Positions 33,301 through 43,700 of a DNA stretch of 64,000 nucleotides are shown piece after piece. Each line of letters starts with the position of its first letter. Position 1 is the stretch's first letter. A program made the position numbers and the translations under genes. Under the pieces are notes generated by a model, which was given only the letters and a program-made list of their open reading frames with translations, was not told the origin of the DNA and did no database searches. This stretch comes from Ktedonobacteria bacterium brp13 (lineage in GTDB: Bacteria; Chloroflexota; Ktedonobacteria; Ktedonobacterales; Ktedonobacteraceae): positions 6,923,485 through 6,987,484 of the forward strand of contig AP024096.1 in NCBI GenBank assembly GCA_015099395.1, in the 5' to 3' direction.

Positions 33301-35589
33301 CTCATTGGAGAAGCAATTCCAGACTTGCAACTCTATATTCTCGATGACTTTCAGCGTCTGGTGCCTATCGGTGTTCCGGGAGAATTATATGTTGGAGGGA
33401 TGGGCGTAACACGGGGATACTTGCATCGACCTGCATTAACTGCTGAACGGTTTATCCCACATCCCTGGAGCCAGGAACCGGGAGCGCGACTGTATCGGAC
33501 AGGAGACCTGGTGCGTTACCGAGCAGATGGCGATATCGAGTACCTGGGCCGCGTGGATCAACAAGTTAAGTTGCGGGGATATCGTATTGAACTGGGAGAG
33601 ATTGAGGCGACCCTGAGGACGCATCCGGCGATACAGGAGGCTGTTGTTCTGGTGCGTGAGGACATCGTAGGCGATAAGCGCCTGGTGGCGTATGTTATAG
33701 CAAGGACAAGCACGGAAGCACTCGTGGAGAGCGAGTTACGTCGGTATTTGCAAGAAAAACTGCCGGTTTACATGGTGCCGATGTACTTCGTCCCGTTGGC
33801 GTCGCTACCCTTGACATCCAATGGGAAAGTAGATCAGCGGTCTCTTCCTGTGCCTGAGAGGAGTGAGGTCGAGGCTGGAGAACAGACAGTAGCGGCTCGA
33901 ACGCCAGTAGAAGAGATCATTCTGACCATCTACCGTGACATTCTAGGTGTAGAACAGATTGACATTCACGAGAGTTTCTTCGACCTGGGAGGTCATTCAC
34001 TCTTAGCGACGCAGGTCATATCGCGTATCCGTAAACTCATGCATGTAGAGGTCCCGTTGCGTAGTCTATTTGAGATGCCTTCTGTGACCGGATTAGCGCA
34101 GCATGTTGAGCAACACCTGCGTCATGATCTGGTACGTGCGCTGCCATCTATCGTGCCTGTTTCGCGTGAGCAAGACTTTTCGCTTTCTTTTGCGCAGCAG
34201 CGTCTGTGGTTCCAGGAACAACTGACCTCTGGCCACTCGGCTTACGCTGTGCCACTGCCTATAAAACTCCAGGGGCCTTTACATGTGGCAATCCTTGAAA
34301 AGTGTGTTCAGGAAATAGTGCAGCGCCATGAGAGTTTACGGACCACATTTGTAATGCATTCAGATGAGCCGATCCAGGTGATCAATCCGACATCGCATAT
34401 AGCATTGCCAATCATAGATCTGGCAATGGTGGATGAGGACAAGAAATTATCTGAAGCATTGCAGGTGATGAATGCAGATATCCTTCAGCGATTTGACTTG
34501 AGCCATGGACCATTGATAAGGATGTGCTTGCTGCGTTTACGTGATGATGAACATCTCTTCTATATTATAGTGCATCACATTGTTTTTGATGCCTGGTCAA
34601 TTGTCATCTTCTTGCGTGAATTATCGCTCCTGTATACGGCTTTTGTTCAGGAGCAACCGTCACCGCTTACTCAACCGTCTCTTCACTATGCGGATTTTGC
34701 TGCCTGGCAACACCAATGGCTCACAGGGGAGGTGCTAGACACGCTGCTTGCGTATTGGACCGAGCAATTAAGAGGTGCGACTTCCCTGGAACTGCCGTTT
34801 GATCGACCGAGAACAGAGATAGCGAGTGATCGTGGTGCTCTCTACACGTTCAAGTTTTCTCCTCACCTTTCTCAAGCATTGGCAGAGTTGAGCCGTCAAG
34901 AAGGTGTGACGTTATTTATGACGCTGCTTACCGCCTTCGACATCGTGTTGTATCGCTACACAGGACAGCAGGATCTTGTGGTTGGAACGGATATCGCGAA
35001 CCGAACATCGCTGGAAACCGAGGAAATGATCGGTTTCTTTGTCAATCTGCTGGTATTGCGTGTGAAACTGAGCGTGCAGGAGACGTTCCGCGAAACCGTA
35101 AAGCGTGTTTGTACAACCGTGCTCAATGCCTATGTGCATCAGCATCTGCCTTTTGAGAAACTGGTAGATGCCTTGCAATTAGCCAGAGATCATAGCCACG
35201 TTCCTCTTGTGAATGTGTTGTTTGTTTTGCAAAACACTCCTGCGCTAGCGCTTGAATTACCTGGACTGACAGCAAGTCAAGTGGATATTGAAATCGATAC
35301 CGCTAAATTTGACGTTGCCATGTTTCTGACGGAAGACGAGCAAGGATTGATTGGGAATGTAAACTATCGCTCGGACCTGTTTGATTCTGGCACAATTGAG
35401 CGCCTGGTGCACCACTTTGAGGTAGTATTGCAGGACATTGTGGCTCATCCAGATATACCCGTGGAGGCATTAGAGATGCTCACTGAACAAGAGAAAGAGC
35501 AACAATCGCGCAGTGATGTGATATATGCAGAAACGCAGCGGCGCACGTTAAAAGCGGCAAAGCGACGTATCGTGACGTCGTCTATTTAA
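27358..35589 (+). CDS. NRPS1: FAAL - luciferase-like monooxygenase - ACP - C - A(Thr) - PCP - C
   Basis: This 2,743-residue loading enzyme has seven domains. Residues about 10-570 are a fatty acyl-AMP ligase (LLQYTSGSTGSPKGVMVTH near 173; PVYPPR typical of FAALs). Residues 641-985 are an FMN luciferase-like monooxygenase of the kind embedded in NRPS/PKS lines (PERHFHPFGGLYPNPSVLAS). An ACP carries its serine in GLDSLM (S1089). C1 has HHIVMDG (1294). The A domain (about 1680-2150) shows pocket residues D-F-W-N-I-G-M-V-H, the Thr code. The PCP serine is in GGHSLLA (S2214). C2 has HHIVFDA (2406), with Ala in place of Gly, followed by a helical basic tail likely to dock NRPS2. It would activate a fatty acid, possibly oxidise it, and acylate Thr. 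AAAGG lies 17 bases before ATG, so the start is slightly uncertain. Confidence 0.93.
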   Translation: MDVMVQNPQHLGSTFVELLRWRASHHPDKNVYTFLLDGETREVSFSYAELDYQARTVAAYLQEHVEPGARVLLLYPPGLEYIAAIFGCWYAGVVAVPVYPPRLNQNLTRIEAIIQDADAHAALTTSAILSGLQRKFTEDSLLQQLHWLVLEQKSEGLAERWHEYFPARDALALLQYTSGSTGSPKGVMVTHDNLIQNAVVTQKGMSFDSNIHCVGWLPAYHDMGLMGIILEPLFMGGSSVLMAPASFLQQPLRWLQAISRFKANTSGGPNFAFDLCVRKATPEVIATLDLSSWDVAFTGSEPIHAETLERFYQTFAPCGLRRETFYPCYGMAEATLLISGGSKQEPPIVRNFVQASLEQNYPRLVSEHDEEESHQLVSCGRPQPEQRILIVDPVSHVECAPHQVGEIWVVSPNITQGYWRRPQETQEAFQAYLKDSNEGPFLRTGDLGFLFDGELFVTGRLKDMIIIRGQNYYPQDIESAAELSHRALRQNCSAAFSLSVEGDERVILVMEIERTFLHHDPQELFSAIRQAVLEACNVHVYAMVLLKPASMLKTSSGKIQRRACRDALLAQTLAIQFADIPQPLLMHLGQPTNVVTKGTVQSSQAESQFERSNERVNRGENKERTKVEPQVVSPRSKHADMQFSLLYFSSDATESTDNIYELLLESAKFADQHDFTAVWVPERHFHPFGGLYPNPSVLASALAMATQKIRLRAGSVVLPMHHPVRVAEEWSVVDNLSSGRVDLAFALGWSPNDFVLAPDKYAQRKELLFSGIETFQTLWRGGSVVLPNGLGKETAIKIYPLPRQSELTPWITCTSSIERFVDAGAMGANVLTGLLFQSPEELAEKIQAYRRARAEHGYDPETGHVTLMLHTFIGDDLDEVREKVRGPFTDYLKSSVDLWRSREQRLANLTSQEQEQVLSYAFERYFQTHALFGTPKTASAMVEKLSAMGVDEIACLIDFGLDPETVMDGLHFLNSVRKRSQRGNPERRKPALASTGTMARKEMSTQGTEDAIHAKVAASTVLSVHTEPEKTWSEDEQEQSLLQQLYNASLSQQLALLEQYLQQQIAQIVKRNVQEIALVRNIHGIGLDSLMVMSLVNNCQRDLLITLDAGQFYEHTSFTSLAAYIVEEFQRAHPQREGGEPVSDELSLMLQPYPRQEGKTVFPASFAQQRLWFLHQLQPHAIAYNIPLVLAITGTLVVAALEGSLQQIIQRHESLRTTFMMQEEQPVQVVHESIAFKLSRITLMHLSAEERESAVHRLAEQEGQTPFDLEQGPLIRAVLLTLSAQEHVILITSHHIVMDGWSRGILLQELQALYTAYSVDQAAPLAELPIQYAEFTLWQRQWLESPINMETKLVGTEQASREWKEEHKQTRLDKQLAYWKMQLAAPLPIIEFPIDHPRPSVKTFHGAHLSIQLPTSLMEDLKALSQREEVTLFMTLLASFQILLARHSQQKDILVGTPIAGRNRADIEHIIGMFVNTLVLRTDLSGNPSFQELLQRVRKVCLDAYAHQEAPFEQVVNVVQPIRDLSHDPLFQVMFVLEEASWWLEAELPGANLHQRPTESGVSTFDLTWSITSQGLGEIEYNTDLFDATTIERLLSHWHMLLHSIVANPLQVIAELPLIPAEEEQKLLRGCRVTTTRQPEQVLQQLVAAQINEHGEAITLHQAFEMQVQRTPDTLAVMCENEALTYHQLNVRANQLAHRLQYLGVGPEMLVGLCLDRSLDLLIGLLGILKAGGAYVPLDPSSPSARLEFLVNDAHITVVVTSSAQRSKVGLLTEGMTLLCLDEDALLLAQQSTEDLHVPTLMEQVAYIIYTSGSTGIPKGVMVTHKNVIRLFAMTQDWYHFQAGDIWTLFHSYAFDFSVWEIWGALLYGGCLVVVPHWVSRSSDIFYQLLRVQGVTILNQTPSAFRQLIHMEETNTVEDNLALRLVIFGGEALEFESLQQWVTYHGDRQPQLVNMYGITETTVHVTYRPLSQADLTARMGSLIGEAIPDLQLYILDDFQRLVPIGVPGELYVGGMGVTRGYLHRPALTAERFIPHPWSQEPGARLYRTGDLVRYRADGDIEYLGRVDQQVKLRGYRIELGEIEATLRTHPAIQEAVVLVREDIVGDKRLVAYVIARTSTEALVESELRRYLQEKLPVYMVPMYFVPLASLPLTSNGKVDQRSLPVPERSEVEAGEQTVAARTPVEEIILTIYRDILGVEQIDIHESFFDLGGHSLLATQVISRIRKLMHVEVPLRSLFEMPSVTGLAQHVEQHLRHDLVRALPSIVPVSREQDFSLSFAQQRLWFQEQLTSGHSAYAVPLPIKLQGPLHVAILEKCVQEIVQRHESLRTTFVMHSDEPIQVINPTSHIALPIIDLAMVDEDKKLSEALQVMNADILQRFDLSHGPLIRMCLLRLRDDEHLFYIIVHHIVFDAWSIVIFLRELSLLYTAFVQEQPSPLTQPSLHYADFAAWQHQWLTGEVLDTLLAYWTEQLRGATSLELPFDRPRTEIASDRGALYTFKFSPHLSQALAELSRQEGVTLFMTLLTAFDIVLYRYTGQQDLVVGTDIANRTSLETEEMIGFFVNLLVLRVKLSVQETFRETVKRVCTTVLNAYVHQHLPFEKLVDALQLARDHSHVPLVNVLFVLQNTPALALELPGLTASQVDIEIDTAKFDVAMFLTEDEQGLIGNVNYRSDLFDSGTIERLVHHFEVVLQDIVAHPDIPVEALEMLTEQEKEQQSRSDVIYAETQRRTLKAAKRRIVTSSI

Positions 35590-35621
35590 GCATTATAAAT
35601 ATTTTGGGAGATTTGTATGTT

Positions 35622-37670
35622 ATGCCAATGCAAGCTGTGAAATCCGATTGGCCTCCTCCAGAATCTGTAGATGAGCAAGCCGAAAGTGCATATAAAAGAC
35701 GTTCTTACAGATTTAAACGTGTGGTTCTGAGACCCTATATGCCTACTTCTTCACTTGGTCGTATCCCTGCTATAGAGGAGCAAGGATTTTTAGAAGAGCA
35801 GGCATTTATAGAAGAGCAAGAATTTATAGAGGAGCAAAGAAAAAGAGAAAATAAAACACGTTCGCACACATTGAAACGTGTGATCCGGATTTTTAGTCCA
35901 TATAAATGGCAGCTGGGCTTAGTACTACTTGCAATATTAGCCACAACTGCCTTAAATCTAACCGTTCCTCTATTAATCCCACTTGTCGTCGATGATGCAT
36001 TGAATCATCGGAATATGAGTCATTTGATTACCTATGGGATAATCATGAGTGGTGCTGCAGTACTGTCAGGTGTGATAGGTGTTGGGCAAACCTACTTGAA
36101 TAACCTGGTGGGACAGCAGGTAATGCGCGACCTGCGCAATACTTTGTATGCCCAGTTGCAACGTCTTTCCCTGCGCTTCTACACCTCTATGCATACGGGA
36201 GAAGTTCAGTCACGGTTATCTAATGACGTGGGCAGTGCACAGTCGGCAGTTACCGACACATTTACCACTCTGGTTACCAACCTGGCAGTGGTTTCTGGCA
36301 CAGTTATTGCCATGATATACCTTAATCCATGGCTAACGCTTATTTCCTTTGCTTTTTTACCTTTTTTTCTGTTCTTTGCATTTAGAGTTGGCGGTGCTCA
36401 AAGAAAATCTGTCAAGGCTACCCAGCAAAGTCTTGCATCACTCACTGCGTTGATGCACGAAACACTCTCTGTCAGCGGCATCTTGTTGATTAAAACCTTT
36501 GGCCGTAAGAAGTTTGCGCAAAGTCAGTTTGAAGGTAGAAATCAGGAACTTATGGAACTTAGCCTGTATCAGCAGATACTGGGGCGCTGGTTCTTTATGT
36601 TTATGAATACATTTATGACTCTTATGCCTGTTATTCTCTATATGGTAGCTGGCTTCTTGACTATTGATATGCCCGGTAGCTTTAATATATCGATTGGAAC
36701 TTTGTTTGCTTTTGTCACGCTTCAAGGACGGTTCTTTGGTCCTTTTAATCAATTCAGTACATCATTAGTGAGTGCACAAAGCTCCCTGGCTTTGTTTGAT
36801 CGCATTTTTGAGTACTTCGATCAGGAGGTTGAGATAGAGGATGCTCCAGATGCAGTACGTTTTTCTCCTGCGCAAGCACGCGGCGAGGTGACTTTTAAGG
36901 CTGTGTCCTTTGCTTACAATCGGTCTAAATCCTCCGATCAGGAAAAGAATAGTGCAGATACTCCCCGTGAAGATACTGCGTCACGTAGGACACTTAATAA
37001 TCTCTCTTTCACTGTGAATCCAGGTCAATTTGTCGCACTTGTTGGGCCGAGTGGAGCGGGTAAGACCACTATTACGTATCTTATTCCACGTCTCTATGAC
37101 GTCGATAGCGGTGTGATAGAAATTGATGGTCATGATGTGAGAACGGTAGAATTAGCATCGCTCAGCGATATTATCGGAATTGTCACGCAAGAGACCTATC
37201 TGTTCCATGCTTCAGTCCGGGACAACTTGCTCTATGTTTGCCCTGACGCGACGGATGAGGAAATTATTGCAGCGACTAAAGCCGCAGCTATTCATGAGCG
37301 GATTATGGAATTGGATAACGGCTACGAGACGATTGTTGGTGAGCGTGGCTACAAACTTTCCGGTGGAGAAAAACAACGCGTTGCAATTGCACGTGTGCTG
37401 CTGAAAAATCCGAAAATTTTGATCTTAGATGAAGCAACAAGTGCTCTTGATACGAAATCAGAACGCTTAATACAGCGTGCATTGGAACAGCTTACGAAAG
37501 GGCGCACCACAATTGCTATCGCTCATCGCCTTTCAACTATCCTGGCTGCGGATCTCATTCTTGTTCTCGACAAGGGTGAAATTGTAGAGCGAGGTACCCA
37601 CCAGGAGTTGTTAGAGCGTGGAGGCGTCTATGCTAAATTATATAATCAGCAATTTGATAACCAAGAGTAA
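35622..37670 (+). CDS. ABC exporter, fused permease and ATPase
   Basis: ATG 35622 follows GGGAG and gives 682 residues; a TTG at 35604 is less likely. The N terminus has about 85 unusual residues with a repeated [FL]xEEQ unit (residues about 45-70), then six transmembrane helices (about 95-390) and an ATPase with Walker A GPSGAGKTT, Q-loop VTQETYLFHASVRDN, signature LSGGEKQRVAIA and Walker B ILILDEATSALD. Half-transporters of this type work as homodimers that export lipids or lipopeptides, so it probably secretes the product of the surrounding synthetases. The segment HTLKRVIRIFSPYKW before the first helix is echoed in the broken gene at 49450. Confidence 0.93.
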   Translation: MPMQAVKSDWPPPESVDEQAESAYKRRSYRFKRVVLRPYMPTSSLGRIPAIEEQGFLEEQAFIEEQEFIEEQRKRENKTRSHTLKRVIRIFSPYKWQLGLVLLAILATTALNLTVPLLIPLVVDDALNHRNMSHLITYGIIMSGAAVLSGVIGVGQTYLNNLVGQQVMRDLRNTLYAQLQRLSLRFYTSMHTGEVQSRLSNDVGSAQSAVTDTFTTLVTNLAVVSGTVIAMIYLNPWLTLISFAFLPFFLFFAFRVGGAQRKSVKATQQSLASLTALMHETLSVSGILLIKTFGRKKFAQSQFEGRNQELMELSLYQQILGRWFFMFMNTFMTLMPVILYMVAGFLTIDMPGSFNISIGTLFAFVTLQGRFFGPFNQFSTSLVSAQSSLALFDRIFEYFDQEVEIEDAPDAVRFSPAQARGEVTFKAVSFAYNRSKSSDQEKNSADTPREDTASRRTLNNLSFTVNPGQFVALVGPSGAGKTTITYLIPRLYDVDSGVIEIDGHDVRTVELASLSDIIGIVTQETYLFHASVRDNLLYVCPDATDEEIIAATKAAAIHERIMELDNGYETIVGERGYKLSGGEKQRVAIARVLLKNPKILILDEATSALDTKSERLIQRALEQLTKGRTTIAIAHRLSTILAADLILVLDKGEIVERGTHQELLERGGVYAKLYNQQFDNQE

Positions 37671-37750
37671 GACGGTTTTAATGCTTGATTTTCATGCAAA
37701 CATATTGTATACCAGGCCCTCATTAGAAGTGAGTAGGAAGTAAAATAGAG

Positions 37751-40700
37751 ATGCAAGCAACAAATTTACAAGGCTCTCCTCTTTCCGCCCAACAAACGCA
37801 TCTGCTGTCGTTGCAAAAAAACAGTCTGGCGTATCGCACGCTGTGCTCTGTTCAGATACAGGGTGTATGGGATAGGAATAGGTTCAAAGAAGCACTGGAA
37901 TGCGTGGTCAAGCGGCATGAGATCCTGCGCACAGCATTTTACTCCTTGCCTGGTATGGATATTCCCATGCAGGTTATCTCAGATGCTACCCTCTGGTCCT
38001 ATGCCGAAATTAGCCTGGAGCAGCTTGCTGCTCCTGATCAGGATGCAACAGTTGATGAGCTATTTGCCTCTCTGAAGGAAGGAAGCTACGATCTACAACA
38101 CGGACCTCTTTTACAGACCTGGCTGTTACATTTAGATGTGGATCAGCAGATATTATTTTTGTGCTTACCAGCTCTTTGTGCAGATAGTTACAGCCTGATG
38201 CTTTTTGTTGACGAGCTAAGATGCGCCTACACTCGGCAAGTACCGGCTGAAGAAGCTCTTCAATATGCTGATGTAGCTGCCTGGCAGGAAGAACAACTCC
38301 TGGAGGATGAAGCGGCGCTTCAGCGTGAGCACTGGCGCAAGACGGAACTATCTCGGGTAACCAGTGTGCGCTTGCCTTTTCAGCAAGTGCTGCAGACTGT
38401 GGAGAAACAGGTCAACGCAACTTTTGCTCCATATGCAACCGAGATACCTATACCGGATGATCTGGCACAGATGCTTGATGCGCAGGCTCGGCACTATGGG
38501 GTCTCAATCTCTGCCTGGCTACTTGCGTGCTGGCAGGTGTTCCTCTGGCGTCTCTGTGATGAAGAGACCTTCTTGATCGGTGTGGCGTGCGATGGGCGCA
38601 ATTATGAAGAACTGACTAATGCTATGGGACCCTATACACGTTTTGTGCCGGTTCGTGCTCTCTTTGAGAAAGATCGTTCCTTCGCGTTAGTGCTTGCTTC
38701 AGTCAATGTACACCTTCAAGAAGCGACGAAGCGGCAGATGTATTTCACCTGGCATGACGTGTATGAGCAGGGAAAGGGTAGCGCAATTGATCCCTTTTTC
38801 CCCATCACTTTTGAGTACACGAGCTGGCCGACGCGCTTTGAGGCGGGTGACCTGACCTTCTCGTTGCTCAAGAGTTGGAGTTGTACGGAGCCCTTTGTGC
38901 TCAAGCTGCGTGCTTTGCAGGCAGGTGCGCAGGTCCAGTTGGCGTTACAGTACGATCCCCAGCGGATCCCTGCGGAGCAGGCACAGTCCCTCACTACGCT
39001 GTTCCGTACGTTGCTGCTCAATGTGACCGCGCAGCCGCAGGCCCAGATTGGCAGCGTGTCCTTGCTCACTGCTGATGCGCAGGCTCATCTGCTCGCGCTG
39101 TTTCGTGCTCCCGCGCGTGACTGGTCGGAGCAGGGGCTGCATGCCCTTTTCGAGGAGCAGGTCCGGCTGCATCCGCAGCACCTGGCGGTCATCAGTGCCC
39201 ACGAGCAGCTGACCTATGAGCAGTTGAATGCCCGTGCCAATCAACTGGCGTGGGTGCTGCGTGCACGTGGCGTGGGACCCACCGAGCCGGTCGGCTTGTG
39301 CCTGCCGCGCCAGGCACAGATGCTGGTCGGCTTGCTGGGCATTCTCAAAGCCGGCAGCGCCTATGTCCCCCTGGATGCGGGCAGTCCGGTGGCTCGACTG
39401 ACCTATCAGTTGCAGCAGAGTCAGGCTCGACTGCTGCTCACGCAGAAGTCTGTACGTCCTGAGCTGCCAGACTGGGGCGGGGAGATCGTGTGCCTGGACG
39501 ACCTGGCCTCCCAGCTGGCCGCAGCTTCCACACAGAATCTGCCGAGCAGCAGCGCAGGACAGGATCTGGCCTATATCATCTATACCTCCGGCTCGACCGG
39601 AAGGCCCAAAGGGGTGATGGTGCAGCAGCGCAGTGTGGTCAACTATACCCGCGCGATGTGTGAACGGCTCGGGAGTGTGCCGGGCTGGCACTATGCGACG
39701 GTCTCGACGCTGGCGGCGGATCTGGGCAACACGGCGATCTTCTGTGCGTTGGCCTCCGGTGGCTGTGTGCAGGTGCTCGATTATGCCACGGTGACCTCAG
39801 CGGAGGCGCTAGCGCGCTGGGGACAGCAGCATCCCATTGATGTGCTCAAGATGGTGCCCTCCCACCTCTCGGCGTTGCTTGAGGGTGAGCAGGCGGCCGC
39901 GTTGCTGCCGCGGCAAGCACTGGTGCTGGGGGGAGAGGTGTTGCCGGTGGGGTTGCTGGAGCGGATTAAACAGGTGGGAGGAAGCTGTGCGGTCTACAAC
40001 CACTATGGACCGACCGAGACGACTATCGGGGTGTTGGTCAATGCGTTAGGGGTGCTGGGCAGTGAGCATGGGAGTCAGCAGGGAGAGCGTATTGCGTTAG
40101 GGCGTCCGTTAAGCAACACGCAGGTGTATGTGTTGGACCGACGGCTGCAGGTGGTACCAGCAGGGGTGACCGGTGAGCTCTACATCGGGGGAGCAGGGCT
40201 AGCGATAGGATACCGAGGGCAGCCGGAGCAGACGGCGGAGCGCTTTGTGCCGCATCCCTACAGTGAGCAGGAGGGGGAGCGGCTCTATCGGACAGGCGAC
40301 CTGGCGCGATACCGAGAGGATGGCCGCATCGAGTTTGCGGGTCGGAGTGATGGGCAGGTGAAGATACGAGGCTATCGCATTGAGGTTGGGGAGATCGAAG
40401 CCGTGTTACGGCAACATCCCCAGGTGCGCGAGAGTGTGGTAGTGGTGCGCCAGGATGCCTCAGGTGAGTCACGGATGGTGGGCTATGTGGTGAGCAAACA
40501 GCATGTGCGCCTGGCAAGTGAACAGCTGGAAGCCTATCTGCGACAGCACGTGCCCGAGTATATGCTGCCAGCAGGGTGGGTGCAGCTTGACGCACTGCCA
40601 CTGACCGCTAATGGCAAGGTGGATCGGGCGCGCTTACCGGAGCCCGAGCAGCATGTGGGTGAGGTGGAGCGTGAGCAGGTAGGGCCACGTAGCCCGCTGG

Positions 40701-43700
40701 AAGCCCTGGTGGCACAGGTGTGGCAGGATCTCTTAGGGGTGCCTATGGTGGGGGTCCATGACAGTTTCTTTGCGCTGGGGGGCCATTCGTTGCTGGCGAC
40801 GCGGGTAATGGCGCGTTTGCAGAGCATGCTGCAGGTGACGTTGCCCGTGTCCCTGCTCTTTGCCGCGCCGACCGTGGCCGCGCTGGCCCAGCATCTTGAG
40901 CAGGAGTTGGGTCAGCGCGCGGGGCAGGTGCTGCCGCCGCTGGTTGCAGGCAAGCGGCCCGAGGCGATTCCGCTCTCGTTTGCCCAGCAACGGCTGTGGT
41001 TTCTAGATCAGTTAGAACCGGAGAGTACTGCCTACCTGACACGGCACGCGTTGCGTTTCTCAGGACACCTGGTGGAGGCCGCCCTGGAGCGTAGCCTCCA
41101 CACGCTGGTGCAGCGGCATGAAAGCTTGCGGACGACGTTTGAGGAGCGGGCCGGGCAATCGGTCCAGGTGATTCATCCTGCGCAGCGTGTGCGCTTGCCG
41201 GTGATCGATCTGCAGCACCTGGATGCAGACCAGCGCGAGCGAATCGCGCGGGAGCTGGCCAGAGAAGAGGCTCAGCAACCCTGTCACCTGGAGCAGGGTC
41301 CATTGTTTCGCTGCGCTCTGCTCCGACTGGACGTGCATGAGCAGGTGCTGCTGTTGACACTGCACCACATCATCACGGACGAGTGGTCGAATGCGGTCCT
41401 GGTCAGTGAGCTGACTACGTTGTACCAGGCATATGTGCATGAGCAGCCTTCTCCACTCGCGCTCCTGCCGATTCAATATGCCGACTATGCGCTCTGGCAG
41501 CGGCAGTGGCTGCGGGATGACGTGTTGGATGCCCAATTGTCCTACTGGCGTGCGCAACTGGCCAATGTGTCGCCGTTGGCCTTGCCGACCGATTATCCAC
41601 GTCCAGCAGTGCAAACGTATCGTGGTGCCACCGAGTCACGGATGGTGCCGGTGGCGGTGATGGAGCAGGTGCAGGCATTGAGTCAGCGGGAAGGGGTGAC
41701 GCTGTTCATGACATTACTGGCGGCCTTCCAGGTGCTGCTGCTGCGCTATACGGGCCAGAGCGATATCAGTGTTGGGTCGCCCATCGCCAATCGGACGCGT
41801 GCGGAGATCGAAGGGGTGGTCGGTTTCTTCGTCAACACGCTGGTGTTGCGCAGCGATCTCTCAGAGAATCCTACGTTCCAGCAGTTGTTGGCAAAGGTGC
41901 GTGCGGTCTGTCTGGGGGCCTATGCTCACCAGGATATCCCATTTGAGAAAGTAGTGGAGGCGCACCAACCAGAACGAGACTTAAGTCGTTCCCCACTTTT
42001 CCAGGTCTCTTTCCAATTGGGACAGTCATATGTTCCTTCTCATCTGGCCCCAGGTTTGAGTATAAGACCTGTCGTGGATAACGAGGTGCAGGCGCATTTT
42101 GATCTCAATATGATGATAACTGAGACTGAGCAGGGATTGCAATGTGTTGCCATTTATAACATCGATCTGTTCAAAGCACAGACAATCCGTCGTTTCCTGA
42201 TGAACTTTCAGACCCTCCTTGAAGGGGTCGTAGCTGTACCTGAGATGCCTGTAGACATGCTACCACTGCTCTCAGAGTGGGAACGCGATCAACTACTGGT
42301 GCGATGGAATCAGACCTCTGGTAACATCTCATATGATCTCTGTCTGCATCAGCTATTTGAAGAGCAAGTGGAGCGCACGCCTGATCGTATCGCTGTAGTT
42401 TTTGAAGATGAGCAAGTAAGCTACCAGGAACTGGACCAGCGTGCAAATCAGCTGGCTCGCTATTTGCAACGACGAGGTGTAGGACCGGAGGTACGTGTAG
42501 GATTGTGTCTGGACCGCTCTGTATCCTTGCTGGTGGGATTGCTGGGAATTCTTAAAGCGGATGGAGCGTATGTACCTCTCGATCCTTCCTATCCCCAGGA
42601 GCGCTTAGCCTTTGTGTTGCAAGATGCAGAGATCCCTTTGCTGCTGACACAGGAGCGGTTGCTTGAGCGACTGCCAGGTATGGATAGAGAGATCGTGTGC
42701 CTGGATGGCGTTGCCAAGAAGGTGATCGCTGATGAGAGTCGCTCTGCACCAGAGCACAGGGGACATGCAGAGCAACTTGCTTATGTGCTTTATACCTCGG
42801 GTTCTACAGGTCAACCTAAAGGTGTGATGGTTCCTCACCGGGGACTGGTCAACTATTTGCACTGGGCAGCGCAAACATATGTGGCACCTGAGAGCAACGG
42901 GATCGGGGCCCCTCTGCATTCGTCCATTGGCTTTGATCTGACCGTAACAAGTCTCTTTGTCCCATTGTTGACAGGTCAGAGTCTGCTATTACTGTCAGAG
43001 GAGCCAGGAATCTCTGCGCTTGCCGCAGCTCTGAGCGACAAAAACGGATTCACTCTTGCGAAGGTAACGCCCTCCCACCTGGAAGCGCTGCGCCAGGTTG
43101 TCTCGGCAGAGCAGCTTGCAGACGCGACACAGGTGTTGATTATTGGTGGTGAGGCATTAAGGCATGAGAGCCTCGCTTTCTGGCAACGCTCTGCTCCCAG
43201 GACGCGGTTGATCAACGAATACGGTCCAACAGAGACTGTCGTGGGATGTAGTATCTACGAAGTGCCCAGAGAATCCACGTCCACGGGAGCCGTGCCCATT
43301 GGGAAGCCAATTGCGAATATGCAGTTGTATGTGCTGGATAAGCATGGGCAACTGGTGCCAGTGGGAGTCACAGGCGAGCTCTACGTTGGTGGGGAGGGTG
43401 TGACACGGGGATATCTCAATCGCCCCGAACTAACAGCGGAACGTTTTGTGCCCCATCCATTTAGCTCCGAGCCGGGTGCGCGGCTCTATAGGACAGGAGA
43501 TCTGGCCCGATACCAGTCCAATGGGGATCTGGAATATGTGGGACGTGTAGATCACCAGGTAAAATTGCGTGGCTTCCGTATTGAATTAGGTGAGATTGAA
43601 GCGGTTCTGGACAAGCATCCAGATATACGTGAAAGTGTGGTGGTCTTCCAGGATGAAAACGTCAGTGAAAAGAGGCTGGTGGCCTATGTAGTGGCTTCAC

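Noticed and set aside
39029-41678. Many long antisense frames in the GC-rich part of NRPS2 (up to 248 residues)
   Set aside because: High GC reduces stop codons on the opposite strand; all lie opposite conserved NRPS motifs.
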